Notes: a model not told the origin generated them from the sequence alone. 64,000 bases of DNA from DATFDN01 sp963767645 (GCA_963767645.1 CAVYEW010000001.1:383973-447972); one strand, 5' to 3'; positions 9,186 to 20,464 are shown, counted from the first letter of the stretch. Numbers and translations are program-made.

Positions 9186-10022
9186 CTACGAACCGGCCGC
9201 CATTGCCGTCGCAGGCGTGACCGCCGGTTTCGCCGATGCCCCGGTTCCCAGGCTCGAAGCCGGACGCCCGAACTGCATTGACCGGGCGGCCACCGCGGCT
9301 CCGGTCCTGTTGCGCACCTTGAATTTGGCGATGATGTTGTGGACGTGGACCTTCACCGTGCCGAGCGACATGTTCAGCTCGTAGGCGATGAGCTTGTTCG
9401 GCAAGCCCCGCCCGAGCAGTTCCAGCACCGCCCGCTCGCGCGGCGTGAAGATCGTGAGGTCCGGCTCCGCCATGGCGGGAGCCCGGTCGAGCAGGATCGG
9501 CATCGCCGCGTTCGCCGCGCCGTTGCGGATGCGAGGGAAGTAGGAGCCGCCGGCAATGACCAAGCGGATCGCCGCCGCGGCGACATCGACGCTGCTCGAC
9601 AAGGGAAGGTAGCCCTGCAAACCCAACCGTGCGACCAAAGCCTCGGCCCCGGCCAGTTCGTTTCCGTCCACCGTGACCATGACGGGAAGCTCGTCGCTTT
9701 GCGCACGGAGCCGCTCGATCTGGCGTTCCAACCAGGACCCGGATTGCATCGGCGCGTGCGCCGTGATGAGCGCCGCCGCGGCCCGCCGCAGCACGTCCTC
9801 AGGCATCGACGCTTCCATGTCGCTGACCACCATCGCCTCGAATTCCTGGCAGAAGCTGTCCAGCCAGCAACGCAGGCATCCGCGAATGAATTCGCGAGGC
9901 TCTACGACGATCAGCAGGCGCCGTTCGATGCCGGATGGCGCGTCTTGCCAGTGGGAAGGCACCCCGATTGGAGTTGCAGGTGCCATCGCCGCTAACGGGC
10001 GTGGTGGAGTGCGGAAGTTCAT
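9186..10022 (-). CDS. LuxR-family DNA-binding response regulator
   Basis: Transcription regulator with a degenerate receiver-like N-terminus (RLLIVVEPREFIRGCLRCWL) and a C-terminal GerE helix-turn-helix: FTPRERAVLELLGRGLPNKLIAYELNM, then SLGTVKVHVHNIIAKFKVRNR. The start at 10022 (MNFRTPPRP) has GAGGGAA upstream; a longer frame to 10067 is less likely. The acidic pocket and phospho-acceptor Asp of true receivers are not evident, so it may be controlled by something other than phosphorylation, as in CsgD/VpsT-like biofilm regulators (inference). Its position beside the glycan operon makes it a candidate regulator of that locus. Confidence 0.85.
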   Translation of the reverse strand: MNFRTPPRPLAAMAPATPIGVPSHWQDAPSGIERRLLIVVEPREFIRGCLRCWLDSFCQEFEAMVVSDMEASMPEDVLRRAAAALITAHAPMQSGSWLERQIERLRAQSDELPVMVTVDGNELAGAEALVARLGLQGYLPLSSSVDVAAAAIRLVIAGGSYFPRIRNGAANAAMPILLDRAPAMAEPDLTIFTPRERAVLELLGRGLPNKLIAYELNMSLGTVKVHVHNIIAKFKVRNRTGAAVAARSMQFGRPASSLGTGASAKPAVTPATAMAAGS

Positions 10023-10492
10023 GCTTGCGTTTCCCTCGCCGGCTGGCTCAGCAGACCAATGCCGCATTCGGCCACGATAAGTCCGGCCTCCACGGCGGGG
10101 TATCGAAAGAAACGGTCACGTTCCCCACTCCAATTGAGTCCGCCCCCGCACAGACCGCATTTCAGTCGGTGCGAAATCCTTATAACGCTTCGCTCACGAA
10201 ACCGCGTAGTTATTTTCACGGATATTACAGGTTTGTGACTGATCTTTCTTGTATAGCTGCGACATAATGCAACCTTCAGTGGCAAAGTAGCTGCTTTGCC
10301 ATCCGAAGGAGCGCATTGTACGTCGGGTATAACACCCATTTCCCTTACTCCCTCGCCAGGTGCGCCTTTTGCGTGAAGGCTTGACCTCCGGCCCTGCTAT
10401 CCTGGAGGATTCGACAACAGGTAATTATCCGTCATCTCCCTCGCCGTGGTGTGAGATTGCTCACACGCTATTGCCCCGTGGTAAGCGAGGCC
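10023..10492. promoter_or_regulatory. Divergent intergenic region, AT-richer than its surroundings
   Basis: About 470 bases between the LuxR-type regulator and the ABC-F gene. The middle (about 10160-10280) is clearly lower in GC than its surroundings and is a likely promoter region for one or both genes. No family-like coding frame, tRNA or clear terminator hairpin is seen. GCGAGG just before 10493 is the probable ribosome binding site for the ABC-F gene. Confidence 0.4.
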
Positions 10493-12292
10493 ATGCCGCC
10501 GTCGCTTCTGCTTCAAGACATCAGCTTGAGCTTCGGGACCACGCCGCTGCTGGCCGGCGCCGGGCTTGCCGTCGCCGCCGGAGACCGTGTGTGCCTGGTC
10601 GGGCGCAACGGCTCCGGCAAGTCCACGCTCCTGCGCATCGCTGCCGGCCTGGTTCAGCCTGATGCCGGCCGGCGCTTTGCCCAGCCTGGCGCCGCCATCC
10701 GCTATCTTCCGCAGGAGCCCGATCTTTCGGGGTTCGCGACCACGCTGGCCTATGCCGAGGCGGAGCTTGGCGGCGGCGCGGCGCACGATCGCCACCGCGC
10801 ACGCCAGTTGCTGCAACAGCTCGGCCTGACCGGGACGGAGCCTCCGGCTTCCTTGTCCGGCGGGGAAGCACGCCGCGCCGCGCTGGCCCGCGTGCTCGCC
10901 CCCTCGCCCGACATCCTGCTTCTCGACGAACCGACGAACCACCTCGACCTGCCGGGCATCGAGTGGCTGGAACAGGAGCTGGCCGGGATGCGCTCCGGCA
11001 TCGTGCTGATCAGCCACGACCGCAGGCTGCTGGAGCGCATCTCGCGCGCGACGGTCTGGCTCGACCGCGGTGCGACCCGGACCCTGGACCGCGGCTTCGC
11101 CGCGTTCGAGGCGTGGCGCGACACCGTACTCGAACAGGAGGAAACCGAGCGTCACAAGCTCGGCCGCAAGATCGCCATGGAGGAGGACTGGCTGCGCTAC
11201 GGCGTCGCCGCGCGGCGCAAGCGCAACCAGAAGCGGCTCGCCGACCTGCACATCTTGCGCAAGCGCCGGAAGGAACAGCGCGCTGCCCAGGGCGCGGTGC
11301 GGCTGAGCGCCACGCCGGCGGACCTCTCCGGCCGTCTCGTCATCGCCGCCGAGCGCGTGTCGAAGTCGCTCGGCGCCCGTCCGATCGTGCGGGACTTCTC
11401 CACCCGGATCATGCGCGGCGACCGGGTCGGGATCGTCGGGCCCAACGGCGCCGGCAAGACCACGCTGCTCAATCTTCTGATCGGCGCCCTGGCGCCCGAT
11501 GTCGGGGAGGTGCGGCTCGGTGCCAATCTTGCGCCGGTGGTGCTCGACCAGCTCCGCGAGACATTGGACGCGGCGCAGAGCCTGAGCCGGGCGCTTACCG
11601 GCGGGGCCGGCGACCGGGTCACAGTCGGCGGCCAGAGCCGGCATGTGATCGGCTACATGCGGGATTTCCTGTTCGGCCCGGAGCAGGCCAACACGCCGGT
11701 CGGCATGCTGTCCGGGGGCGAGCGCGGCCGGCTGATCCTGGCCCGCGCCTTCGCCCGCCCATCCAACCTCATGGTGCTCGACGAGCCGACCAACGACCTG
11801 GACCTCGAGACTCTCGATCTGCTGCAGGAGCAGTTGAACGAATATGCCGGGACGGTACTCCTGGTCAGCCACGACCGCGATTTCCTGGACCGCATCGTGA
11901 CATCGGTCATCGCCAGCGAGGGTGCCGGGCGCTGGGTCGAGTATGCCGGCGGCTACACGGACATGCTGGCGCAGCGCGGCACGGCGTTGGCGCCTCCGCC
12001 AGCCAGGAAGACGCGGCCCGCGGAACAGGTGCGTCCACGATCCGGCTCCGGAACCCGCCGGATGACCTTCAAGGACCGACATAGGCTGGAAACATTGCCC
12101 GGCCAGATCGCGGCGCTGCAGGCGGAGACCGCCCGGTTCAGCATGATGCTGGCCGATCCCGACCTCTATGCGCGCGATCCCGTCCGGTTCGCCGCGACAA
12201 CCCAGGCCCTCGCCGCCGCGCAGGGGCGTCTGGCGGCGAGCGAGGAAGAATGGCTCAGGCTGGAGATGGAGCGCGAGAGCATTGAAGGCTGA
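10493..12292 (+). CDS. ABC-F family ATPase (Uup-like)
   Basis: Soluble tandem ATPase acting at the ribosome rather than in transport. It has no membrane segments. First cassette: LVGRNGSGKST (Walker A), LSGGEARRAALARVLA (signature), DILLLDEPTNHLDL (Walker B). A charged linker with KLGRKIAMEEDWLRYG follows, then the second cassette GIVGPNGAGKTT, LSGGERGRLILARAF and MVLDEPTNDLDL. The C-terminal coiled-coil tail (MTFKDRHRLETLPGQI) matches Uup-type members. I chose ATG 10493 (MPPSLLLQDISLS) over a start at 10451 because homology begins there. It is followed eight bases later by the NDH-2 gene. Confidence 0.92.
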   Translation: MPPSLLLQDISLSFGTTPLLAGAGLAVAAGDRVCLVGRNGSGKSTLLRIAAGLVQPDAGRRFAQPGAAIRYLPQEPDLSGFATTLAYAEAELGGGAAHDRHRARQLLQQLGLTGTEPPASLSGGEARRAALARVLAPSPDILLLDEPTNHLDLPGIEWLEQELAGMRSGIVLISHDRRLLERISRATVWLDRGATRTLDRGFAAFEAWRDTVLEQEETERHKLGRKIAMEEDWLRYGVAARRKRNQKRLADLHILRKRRKEQRAAQGAVRLSATPADLSGRLVIAAERVSKSLGARPIVRDFSTRIMRGDRVGIVGPNGAGKTTLLNLLIGALAPDVGEVRLGANLAPVVLDQLRETLDAAQSLSRALTGGAGDRVTVGGQSRHVIGYMRDFLFGPEQANTPVGMLSGGERGRLILARAFARPSNLMVLDEPTNDLDLETLDLLQEQLNEYAGTVLLVSHDRDFLDRIVTSVIASEGAGRWVEYAGGYTDMLAQRGTALAPPPARKTRPAEQVRPRSGSGTRRMTFKDRHRLETLPGQIAALQAETARFSMMLADPDLYARDPVRFAATTQALAAAQGRLAASEEEWLRLEMERESIEG

Positions 12293-12300
12293 TCCGCCGC

Positions 12301-13575
<1,275 letters not shown>

Positions 13576-13656
13576 TACCGCTCGAACCCTTTAGCGGCTC
13601 AGTACCGTCGCCGCCGGACGGCCCACACCAGGGTCGTGACTGCCAGGACAATGGCA

Positions 13657-13778
13657 GACCGGCGTATCCCTCCCCCCGGCCCCCTCCCGCAAGGAGAGGG
13701 GGGGTCGCCTACCACGTCCCCCTCCCCTTGAGGGAGGGGACAGGGGAGGGGTGAAACGGCGAGTCGACAGTCAGCCTG
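13657..13778 (-). repeat. Interspersed ~150-bp inverted-repeat element, copy 1 (shortened)
   Basis: Read on the minus strand this matches three other copies at 20461, 35183 and 63037. It has a left arm with CAGGCTGACTGT, a first CCCCTCCC...GGGGAGGG stem, the spacer ACGTGGTAGGCGAC, a second GC-rich stem, and the end AGGGATACGCCGG. The outer ends found in copy 3 are not complete here. It fills the gap between the NDH-2 and TerC genes, which converge, and could also end transcription. Confidence 0.8.
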
Positions 13779-13780
13779 GT

Positions 13781-14377
13781 TCAATGGGGAATCGCCGACG
13801 CGACCTGGTGCGACCCTTCCCAGACCATGCGGAGCGCCACGTACACCACCATCAGCAGCCCGGCCCAGGCCAGCCAACGCTGCCGCTCGACCACCCGCGC
13901 CACCAAGTTGGCGGCCACCGCCATCAGCAACACCCCGAGCAGCAGGCCCAAAGTCAACACCAGCCGGCTATCGCGTGACGCGCCGGCGACGGCCAGCACA
14001 TTGTCGAGGCTCATCGACACGTCGGCCAACACGATGCGCAGCATCGCCCGGGGCAGAGTCGGCGGCGACGGCGTTCGGCCATGCGCACCATTCCGCCCGG
14101 CGATCTCGCGGTACATCTTCCATGCCACCCACAACAACAGCAGCCCGCCGGCGAGCGTCAGGCCGAGTATTTGCAACAGGCTGAGCGCGACCAGGCCGAA
14201 GCCAATGCGGATCGCCGTCGCGGCGCCGATACCGAGCGCGATCGCCTTGCGCCGCTCACCCTCCGGCAGCCCGGCCGCGGCAAGGCCCACGACCACCGCG
14301 TTGTCGCCCGCCAGCGCCACGTCGATCAGCACGACCTGCGCCAGCGCGCCAAGTTCGTTGGTCCAGTTAAACGGCAT
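13781..14377 (-). CDS. TerC family integral membrane protein (YjbE-like)
   Basis: Membrane protein of the TerC/LysE-like superfamily; YjbE-type members are linked to metal (often manganese) homeostasis. The 198-residue product has about six to seven hydrophobic segments. It shows the paired acidic motifs VVLIDVALAGDNAVVVGLAA near the N-terminus and ADVSMSLDNVLAVAGA in the second half, which carry the intramembrane Asp residues typical of the family. ATG 14377 begins MPFNWTNELGAL. The frame stays open far upstream, but that part is antisense to purB and meaningless. It diverges from purB with about 90 bases between. Confidence 0.9.
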   Translation of the reverse strand: MPFNWTNELGALAQVVLIDVALAGDNAVVVGLAAAGLPEGERRKAIALGIGAATAIRIGFGLVALSLLQILGLTLAGGLLLLWVAWKMYREIAGRNGAHGRTPSPPTLPRAMLRIVLADVSMSLDNVLAVAGASRDSRLVLTLGLLLGVLLMAVAANLVARVVERQRWLAWAGLLMVVYVALRMVWEGSHQVASAIPH

Positions 14378-14470
14378 CGCGGCGGGGCGTCCTGCGGCTT
14401 TGGGACTTGTCAAGCGGGGGCGGAAGCGGTCTAGCTCCGCCCACCGCAGCACGAAGTGGGCCGGCGCATC

Positions 14471-15808
14471 ATGGTTCCCCGCTATACCCGTCCCGAGATG
14501 GAAGCCATCTGGGCGCCCGCGAACCGCTACCGCATCTGGTTCGAGATCGAGGCCCTGGCCGCCGAGGGCATGGCCCGCGTCGGCGCGATCCCGGAGGCCG
14601 CGGCCCGGGTCATCCGCGAGAAGGGGGCAGCGCGCGTCGCCGATATCGGTCCGTCCGACATCGAGCGGATCGACGCGATCGAGCGCGAGACCCGCCACGA
14701 CGTCATCGCCTTCCTGACCTGGCTCGCCGAGGCGATCGGACCGGAAAGCCGGTTCGTCCATCAGGGCATGACCTCCTCGGACGTGCTGGACACCTGCCTG
14801 TCGGTCCAGCTCGCGCAGGCGACCGACCTGCTGCTGCGCGACCTCGACGCACTGCTGGCGGCATTGCAGGCGCGCGCCTTCGAGCACAAGCACACGCTGA
14901 CCATCGGGCGCAGCCACGGCATCCATGCCGAGCCGACCACGTTCGGGCTGAAGCTCGCCGGGCACTACGCCGAGTTCGCCCGCGACCGCGCCCGGCTGGA
15001 GGCGGCGCGGCGCGAAATCGCGGTCTGCGCGGTCAGCGGCGCTGTCGGCACCTTCGCCCATCTCGACCCGCGCGTGGAGGAATACGTCGCCGAGCGGCTG
15101 GGCCTCGCCGTCGAGCCGGTCTCCACGCAGATCATCCCGCGCGACCGCCATGCCGCCTATTTCTGTGCGCTGGCGGTGATCGCGAGCGGGATCGAGCGCC
15201 TGGCCGTGGAGGTGCGCCACCTTCAGCGCAGCGAAGTGCGCGAGGCCGAGGAGTTCTTCCATGCCGGGCAGAAGGGCAGCTCGGCGATGCCGCACAAGCG
15301 CAACCCGGTGCTCTCGGAGAACCTGACCGGGTTGGCCCGCGTGATCCGCGCCGCCGTGGTGCCGGCGCTGGAGAACGTGGCGCTGTGGCACGAGCGCGAC
15401 ATCAGCCACTCCTCGGTCGAGCGGGTGATCGCGCCGGACGCCACCGTCGCGCTCGATTTCGCGCTCGCCCGCGCCGCCGGGATGGTGGAGCGCCTGACCG
15501 TGCATCCCGAGCGCATGGTGGAAAACCTCGAAGCCCTGGGCGGCGTGGTGCATAGCGGGGAGGTGCTGCTGGCGCTGACCCGGGTCGGCATCTCCCGCGA
15601 GGACGCGTACCGCATCGTGCAGCGCAACGCGATGGCGACGTGGGAAGGCCTCGGCAAGCCAGGCGGGCGGAGCTTCGGCGAGCACCTGGAGCGCGATCCC
15701 GAAATCGCCGGGCGGGTGCCGGCTCAGGCGCTGGCGCGCGCGATGGACCCGGCGCTGCATCTGCGGGCCGTGGACGAGGTGTTCGCCCGCGTGTTCGGCC
15801 CGGCCTGA
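14471..15808 (+). CDS. purB: Adenylosuccinate lyase
   Basis: Purine-biosynthesis enzyme that removes fumarate from SAICAR and from adenylosuccinate. The 445-residue product has the superfamily signature SSAMPHKRNPV near residue 272, HQGMTSSDVLDT (substrate site) and GRSHGIHAEPTTFG with the catalytic His. Length is normal for the short bacterial PurB type. ATG 14471 starts MVPRYTRPEMEAIW, the conserved N-terminus. The NRDE gene follows within eight bases. Confidence 0.95.
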   Translation: MVPRYTRPEMEAIWAPANRYRIWFEIEALAAEGMARVGAIPEAAARVIREKGAARVADIGPSDIERIDAIERETRHDVIAFLTWLAEAIGPESRFVHQGMTSSDVLDTCLSVQLAQATDLLLRDLDALLAALQARAFEHKHTLTIGRSHGIHAEPTTFGLKLAGHYAEFARDRARLEAARREIAVCAVSGAVGTFAHLDPRVEEYVAERLGLAVEPVSTQIIPRDRHAAYFCALAVIASGIERLAVEVRHLQRSEVREAEEFFHAGQKGSSAMPHKRNPVLSENLTGLARVIRAAVVPALENVALWHERDISHSSVERVIAPDATVALDFALARAAGMVERLTVHPERMVENLEALGGVVHSGEVLLALTRVGISREDAYRIVQRNAMATWEGLGKPGGRSFGEHLERDPEIAGRVPAQALARAMDPALHLRAVDEVFARVFGPA

Positions 15809-15815
15809 CCGCGCG

Positions 15816-16535
15816 GTGTGTACACTTGTCCTGCTGCTGCGCCCCGACCACCCCATTCCGGTGATGCTGGCGGCGAACCGGGACGAGCGGTTGGACCGGC
15901 CCTGGGACCCGCCGGGCGCATTCTGGCCCGATCGTCCCGGCGTGGTCGCCGGGCGGGACCGCACCGGCGGCGGCACCTGGATGGGGATGAACCGGCATGG
16001 CGTGATGGCCGCCGTGCTGAACCGGCCGGGCAGTCTCGGCCCGGCGCCGGGCAAGCGCAGCCGGGGCGAGCTGCCGCTTCTGGCGCTGGGCCATGACAGC
16101 GCGTGCGCGGCAGTCGGGTTTGTGGCGGAACTGGACGCGGGCGAATGGCGCTCCTTCAACCTGGTCATCGCCGACCGGTCCGGCGCGTGGTTCGTGCGCG
16201 GGAAGGGGCGCGGGCGACCGCAGCCCGAGCCATTGCCCCCCGGCGTCAGCATGGTCACGGCGCATGATCCGAACGACCTGGACAGCCCACGCACCGCGCG
16301 GCACCTGCCCCGCCTGGAGGCGGCGCGCCCGCCCGACGCCGACGATTGGTTGGCATGGCGGGCGATTCTGTCCGACCGCGCGGGCGGCCCGGGCGAACAG
16401 ATGAACGTCGAGCATCGCGGCGGTTTCGGCACGATCTGCAGCTCGCTGCTGGCAATCCCGCGCGCCGGCGCGCTGGCCTGGTGGTTCGCTCCCGGTCCCC
16501 CGGACCAAACGGCCTTCTCGCCCGTCGCGCTCTGA
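15816..16535 (+). CDS. NRDE (TANGO2-like) family protein
   Basis: Member of the NRDE family, related to eukaryotic TANGO2. The biochemical role is not settled. It starts at GTG 15816 with MCTLVLLLRPDHP, giving the conserved Cys2, followed by the name-giving AANRDERLDRP and by GGTWMGMNRHGVMAAVLNR, also typical. The 239-residue length is usual. It sits just behind purB and is probably cotranscribed with it. Confidence 0.88.
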   Translation: MCTLVLLLRPDHPIPVMLAANRDERLDRPWDPPGAFWPDRPGVVAGRDRTGGGTWMGMNRHGVMAAVLNRPGSLGPAPGKRSRGELPLLALGHDSACAAVGFVAELDAGEWRSFNLVIADRSGAWFVRGKGRGRPQPEPLPPGVSMVTAHDPNDLDSPRTARHLPRLEAARPPDADDWLAWRAILSDRAGGPGEQMNVEHRGGFGTICSSLLAIPRAGALAWWFAPGPPDQTAFSPVAL

Positions 16536-16654
16536 GCCGACGCTGCCGGGGTGTGAACCCGGACACTGCCGCCGGGGGTGACAGTAGCGCTATGGCGCAG
16601 GTTCGCTATCCTGCTATCGCCAGCCGTTAACAAGCGGAGCGCCCGGAGGCAGCG

Positions 16655-18656
16655 GTGGAGCCCAACCGCAAGACCCTTGACCGCTACGATTTGCGCGCCG
16701 TGCTGGCGCGCAGCTCCAGCGGCATCGTCTATGAGGGCTGGGATTCCCGCATCGCCCGCAAGGTTGCGATCAAGACCGTCGCCCTGCCCGATACCGCCGA
16801 TGCGGAGCTGCAGGACAGACTCGGCCGGTTCAAGCGCGAGGCGCAGGCGGCGGGGCGGCTGCAGCATCCGAACATCGTCGGGATCTACGACTACGGCGAG
16901 GTCGACGATCTCGCCTTCATCGTCATGGAGTTCGTGGACGGGGTTCCGCTGAAGACCTTGTTCGATCGGCACGAACGGTTCGAGGCGCCGACGATCCTGC
17001 GGGTCATGGGCGGGGTGCTGGCCGGGCTGCAATACAGCCACGACCGCGGCATCGTGCATCGCGACATCAAGCCGTCGAACATCATGCTGACCGCCGACGG
17101 CCGCGCCAAGATCACCGATTTCGGCATCGCGCGGATCGAGAGCAGCAGCCTGACCCAGGCCGGGACCGTCTTGGGCACGCCCGCCTACATGTCACCCGAG
17201 CAGTTCCTCGGCGAGACCGTGGATTCGCGCACCGACATCTATTCGGCCGGCGTGGTGCTCTATCAGATGCTGACCGGCGAGCGCCCGTACGACGGCGGCG
17301 TGACGACGATCATGCACAAGGTGCTGCACACGGAGGCGGTCAAGCCCTCGCGGATCTCGACCCAGTCCTCCCCAATGCTCGACGCGATCGTGACAAAGGC
17401 CATGGCCAAGCGGCGCGAGGACCGCTTCCCGACCGCCGCCGCGTTCGCCGAGGCGCTGCCCGCCGCCGTGGATTCGACCGTGATCGCCCGCGCGCCGATC
17501 ACGCCACGCCCCGACCGGCTGCGCCCGCCGCCGCCGCGTCCGGCAACCAAGCCGGCCACGTCGGTGCGCCACCCCCCCGCACGCACGATGGCGGCAGTCG
17601 TGCTCGCCGCGCTGGTGGTGCTTGGCGGCGTGGGCGGGGGGGCCAGCTTGGCTCGCCCGTAGCGGCGCTCCGGCGCCGCCGGCGATCCCGCAACCCAAGC
17701 CCACGCCGGAAGCTGCGCCACCGCCTCCCGCGATCCAACTTCCGCCTCCGGCGCCAGAGCGCGAAGCGGCCAATCCGGCACCCGCGCCCCTGCCGGAACC
17801 GCAGCCGCCGCCGCAGCCGGTCGCTGCTCCCGACCTGCCGGAAGGCTCCGGCCGCGACGCTCCGGCCGAGCTTTCATCGCCGCCACAGCCCCCAGCCGCA
17901 TTCTGGATGCCGGCCCCACCACCGCCGAACGCGATGCCGGCTCCGCCGCCCGCAAGCCGGCTCGCGTCGCGGCCGCGCCAGTCCTGCGAACAGCCGCCGT
18001 TCCTGATGCGGCCCCGTGCGAGCGTGGCGCTGTTGCGCGTCGTGAATGACGGCCGGGCTTGCGGGGCCAAGCTCTGGGCCGATAGCGGCCACCATGTCCC
18101 CTTGGAGTTCCTGGCCGTCGAGACGCCTCCCGCGCATGGCGCAGTGCGCGTGGATGGCAGTGAGTACGCCTATGTGCCGGAGCCCGACTTCGTCGGCGCC
18201 GACAGTTTCCGGCTCGCGGCCCCGCCGTCGCACTCGATCCGCTTCGATGTCAGCGTATTCCCCGAGCGGCCGGAGATCGCGGGCGCGAACCCGCCTCATC
18301 TCCGCTCCGCCCCGGCCGCGCCGGAGAAGCCGATCCCCTGGATCGGTCTGCGTGCCGAGCCGATCAGCCGCGAGATCGCCGCCGAGCTCGGCATGGGTGG
18401 CCCCGCCGGGCTGCTGGTGACTGGCGTGGACGGCAACGGGCCGGCGGCGCGGGCGACGCTGCACCCGAGCGATGTCGTGCTCGCGTTCAACGGCACCGTG
18501 CTCTCCGACCAAGGTTCCCTCGATCGGGCGGTGCGCGGGGCGTCGATCGGAGAGGCGGCGCCGGTCGAGATCTGGCGCGACCGCCGGATTCTGACACTAA
18601 GGGTCGAGCCGGCGCAGGCGCCCGGCCGCGTCAGCCGTCCCGGTGCGGCGGAGTAG
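16655..18656 (+). CDS. Membrane Ser/Thr protein kinase with periplasmic PDZ domain, frameshifted in a G7 run
   Basis: Hanks-type kinase. The N-terminal cytoplasmic domain shows KVAIKTV (ATP-binding Lys), VHRDIKPSNIML (catalytic loop near residue 135), DFG and SPEQ. A membrane segment (MAAVVLAALVVLGG) lies near residue 310. The frame then stops at 17662. Removing one G from the run at 17636-17642 joins it to a frame ending at 18656, which encodes a Pro-rich linker, a beta-rich domain (residues about 440-540) and a C-terminal PDZ domain (PIPWIGLRAEPISREIA, then GPAGLLVTGVDGNGPAARA). The result is one 667-residue transmembrane kinase with an extracytoplasmic PDZ sensor. The shift may be a homopolymer error. 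The two parts could also be read as separate genes. Confidence 0.8.
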
Positions 18657-18676
18657 GCGTGCTAAACTGTGCTGAC

Positions 18677-18785
18677 TTAGGGATCGAGCACTTTGACACC
18701 TGCACGTGCGAAATCGGTCACATTGCGGGTGACGACGCCGAGCCCGTGTTCCAGGGCAGTGGCGGCGATCAGCGCATCTGGCTGG
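18677..18785 (-). pseudogene. 3' remnant of a PIN-domain (VapC-type) toxin
   Basis: On the minus strand about 35 codons read HPQPDALIAATALEHGLGVV, then TRNVTDFARAGVKVLDP and a stop at 18677. This is the C-terminal end of VapC-like PIN ribonucleases (the DALIAATA and TRNVxDF motifs). The N-terminal part with the first catalytic Asp is gone; the sequence joins an IS630 transposase fragment near 18785. No antitoxin gene is seen. It cannot make a functional toxin. Confidence 0.7.
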
Positions 18786-19150
18786 GGGTGAAATTCAAGC
18801 GGTGCAACAACTTGCCCACGGTGCCCTCGTGCAAGGCAACGGCAAATTCCTCCTTGATCCGCCGCTGCAGATCGATACAGCGCCAGCGCACCACGCCGTC
18901 CCGCTCAAGCGCCGGTCCCTGTTCGACCCACTCCGCCACTTGGGCCTGCCGCTCAGGGGACAGGCGGGGCGAGGGTCCATTGCGCCGCGGCCGGTTACGC
19001 AGCCCGTCCAGTCCAGCCTCATTGTAGCGATGCACCCAGTCGCGCAGCGTCTGGCGGTCCGTCGCACACGCCGCGGCCGCATCTTGCCGCGACCACCCTT
19101 CAAGACCAAGGCAACGGCCAGCATCCGGCGCGGCGCAGTCTGATTCGTTG
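18769..19150 (-). pseudogene. IS630-family transposase, N-terminal fragment
   Basis: The minus strand encodes the winged-helix N-terminus of an IS630 transposase: ATDRQTLRDWVHRYNEAGLD, PSPRLSPERQAQVAEWVE and LHEGTVGKLLHRLNF. The first ~20 residues (RRMLAVALVL) are in another frame, so there is an internal frameshift. The C-terminal DDE half is missing because the frame runs into the PIN fragment. The 5' side is bounded by the IS5-type transposase. Non-functional. Confidence 0.75.
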
Positions 19151-19176
19151 TCGTGCTGAGCGGCGCGGAGACGGCG

Positions 19177-20118
19177 ATGGCGCGGCGGCGGATCGGGCAG
19201 GAGCAACGGGCGGTCGGTGGCCTGGAACCGTGTGGCGGCACGGCGCTGGACCTGGTCGCGGCCCTGGTGGACTGGGCCGAGATCGACCGCTTGCTCGCCG
19301 GCATCTCGGCTGCGGCCAAAGGTGAACCTGGTTGGCCGCCGCTGGCGCTGTTCCGCGGCCTGCTGCTCGCGACCTGGCACGACCTCTCTGATGTGCGCCT
19401 GGCCGAGGCGCTGGACGACCGAGCCATCTTCCGCCGCTTCTGCGGCTTCGCGACCCACGAGCCCACCCCTGAGCGCACCGCCTTCGTCCGCTTCCGCGCC
19501 GCGCTGGTGCGCCATGGCCTGGACCGTGCGCTGTTCGAGGCGGTGACGCGCCAGCTCGATGCGCGTGGTGTCGTAGTGCGGACCGGCACGCTGGTGGACG
19601 CGACGCTGATCCCGTCGGCCAGCATTGGGCATGACGGCGAGGCGCGCTGGGCGGGGCACCGCCGACGCACGCCCGTGCATGGCTACAAGGCCCCATGTCG
19701 CGACCGATCAGGACGCCGGGCTGATCCGTGGGCTCGAGGTCACGACCGCCAACCTCCACGACGCGGCCGAGTTGGGCGCCATCCTGCCCCAGGCGCCTGG
19801 GGACACGTATGGCGACAGCGCGTTCTCGGGCGGCTCCGCCGAGCGGTTGGTCATGGACCGCGGCGGCAGGTCACAGACGGTGTGGGCCGGCATCTGAGGC
19901 AGCGGTCCCGAGGCGCTCGCGCGGCTTGGGCGCACAACGCCGAGGTGCGCCGGGTGCGAGCACGGATCGAGAAGGTGTTCGGGACCATGAAGCGGAGCTA
20001 CGGCCTGCGCCGCATGCGCTGGCTTGGGCGGGCCAAGGCGGGGCTTCAGGTCAGGCTGGCCGCGATCTCCTACAACCTGCGCCGGAGCTGGCGCCTACTC
20101 GGGGCAGCCGCGGCGTGA
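19177..20118 (+). pseudogene. IS5-family transposase, frameshifted and internally deleted
   Basis: Begins at ATG 19177 (MARRRIGQEQRAVGG) with the IS5 N-terminal DUF772-type domain (LALFRGLLLATWHDLSDV, then ERTAFVRFRAALVRHGL) and the first catalytic Asp in GTLVDATLIPSAS. Near 19690 the frame shifts: HVATDQDAGLIRGLEVTTAN and YGDSAFSGG are in another frame that stops at 19897. The C-terminal EKVFGTMKRSYGLRRMRW is back in the first frame. Some conserved residues between the second and third blocks are missing. The protein is therefore dead unless supplied in trans. Confidence 0.8.
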
Positions 20119-20284
20119 GCCGGCCCGGACTCTGCCCGCAGCATGACCGCAGGCCCCAGAGCGGGGCCGGTCGAGAGCTGCGACCGTCGCGCAAACGCTC
20201 AACCGCCCCAGAGACCCGCAGGATGGCCCAAGTCCGAGGCCTCCAAGCCTCCCGCGCACAGGTCTCATTAGACCAAAACGCGGG

Positions 20285-20464
20285 TCAGTTAGGACGGGCA
20301 TAGCCGCAGTGCTGGAAGCAAGCTGAGGCGTCCTCGGCGGTGATGCTGGCGAGCGCCGGGCCGAGCGCCTGGTGCAGCGCGTCCTCGGTGCGTGCTTCGA
20401 GGCGGCGCAACTCGGCTTTCACCTTGGCCCAGATCGGCTCGATCGGATTGAGGTCCGGTGTAGT
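20285..20464 (-). pseudogene. IS630-family transposase, C-terminal fragment
   Basis: About 59 minus-strand codons starting PDLNPIEPIWAKVKAELRR and ending CFQHCGYARPN before a TGA at 20285. This is the end of an IS630 DDE domain with its last catalytic Glu in NPIE. It lies on the wrong side of the N-terminal fragment at 18769-19150 to be the other half of the same gene, so it comes from a different copy or a rearrangement. The upstream part is cut exactly where repeat copy 2 begins. Confidence 0.75.

Noticed and set aside
13781..17059. Very long minus-strand open frame of about 1090 codons
   Set aside because: Only its last 198 codons (TerC) have family character; the rest is antisense to purB, the NRDE gene and the kinase and is open only because of high GC.
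17636..17642. G7 run in the kinase gene considered as a programmed frameshift site
   Set aside because: There is no supporting stem-loop or conserved slippery pattern that I can see; a homopolymer indel is simpler.
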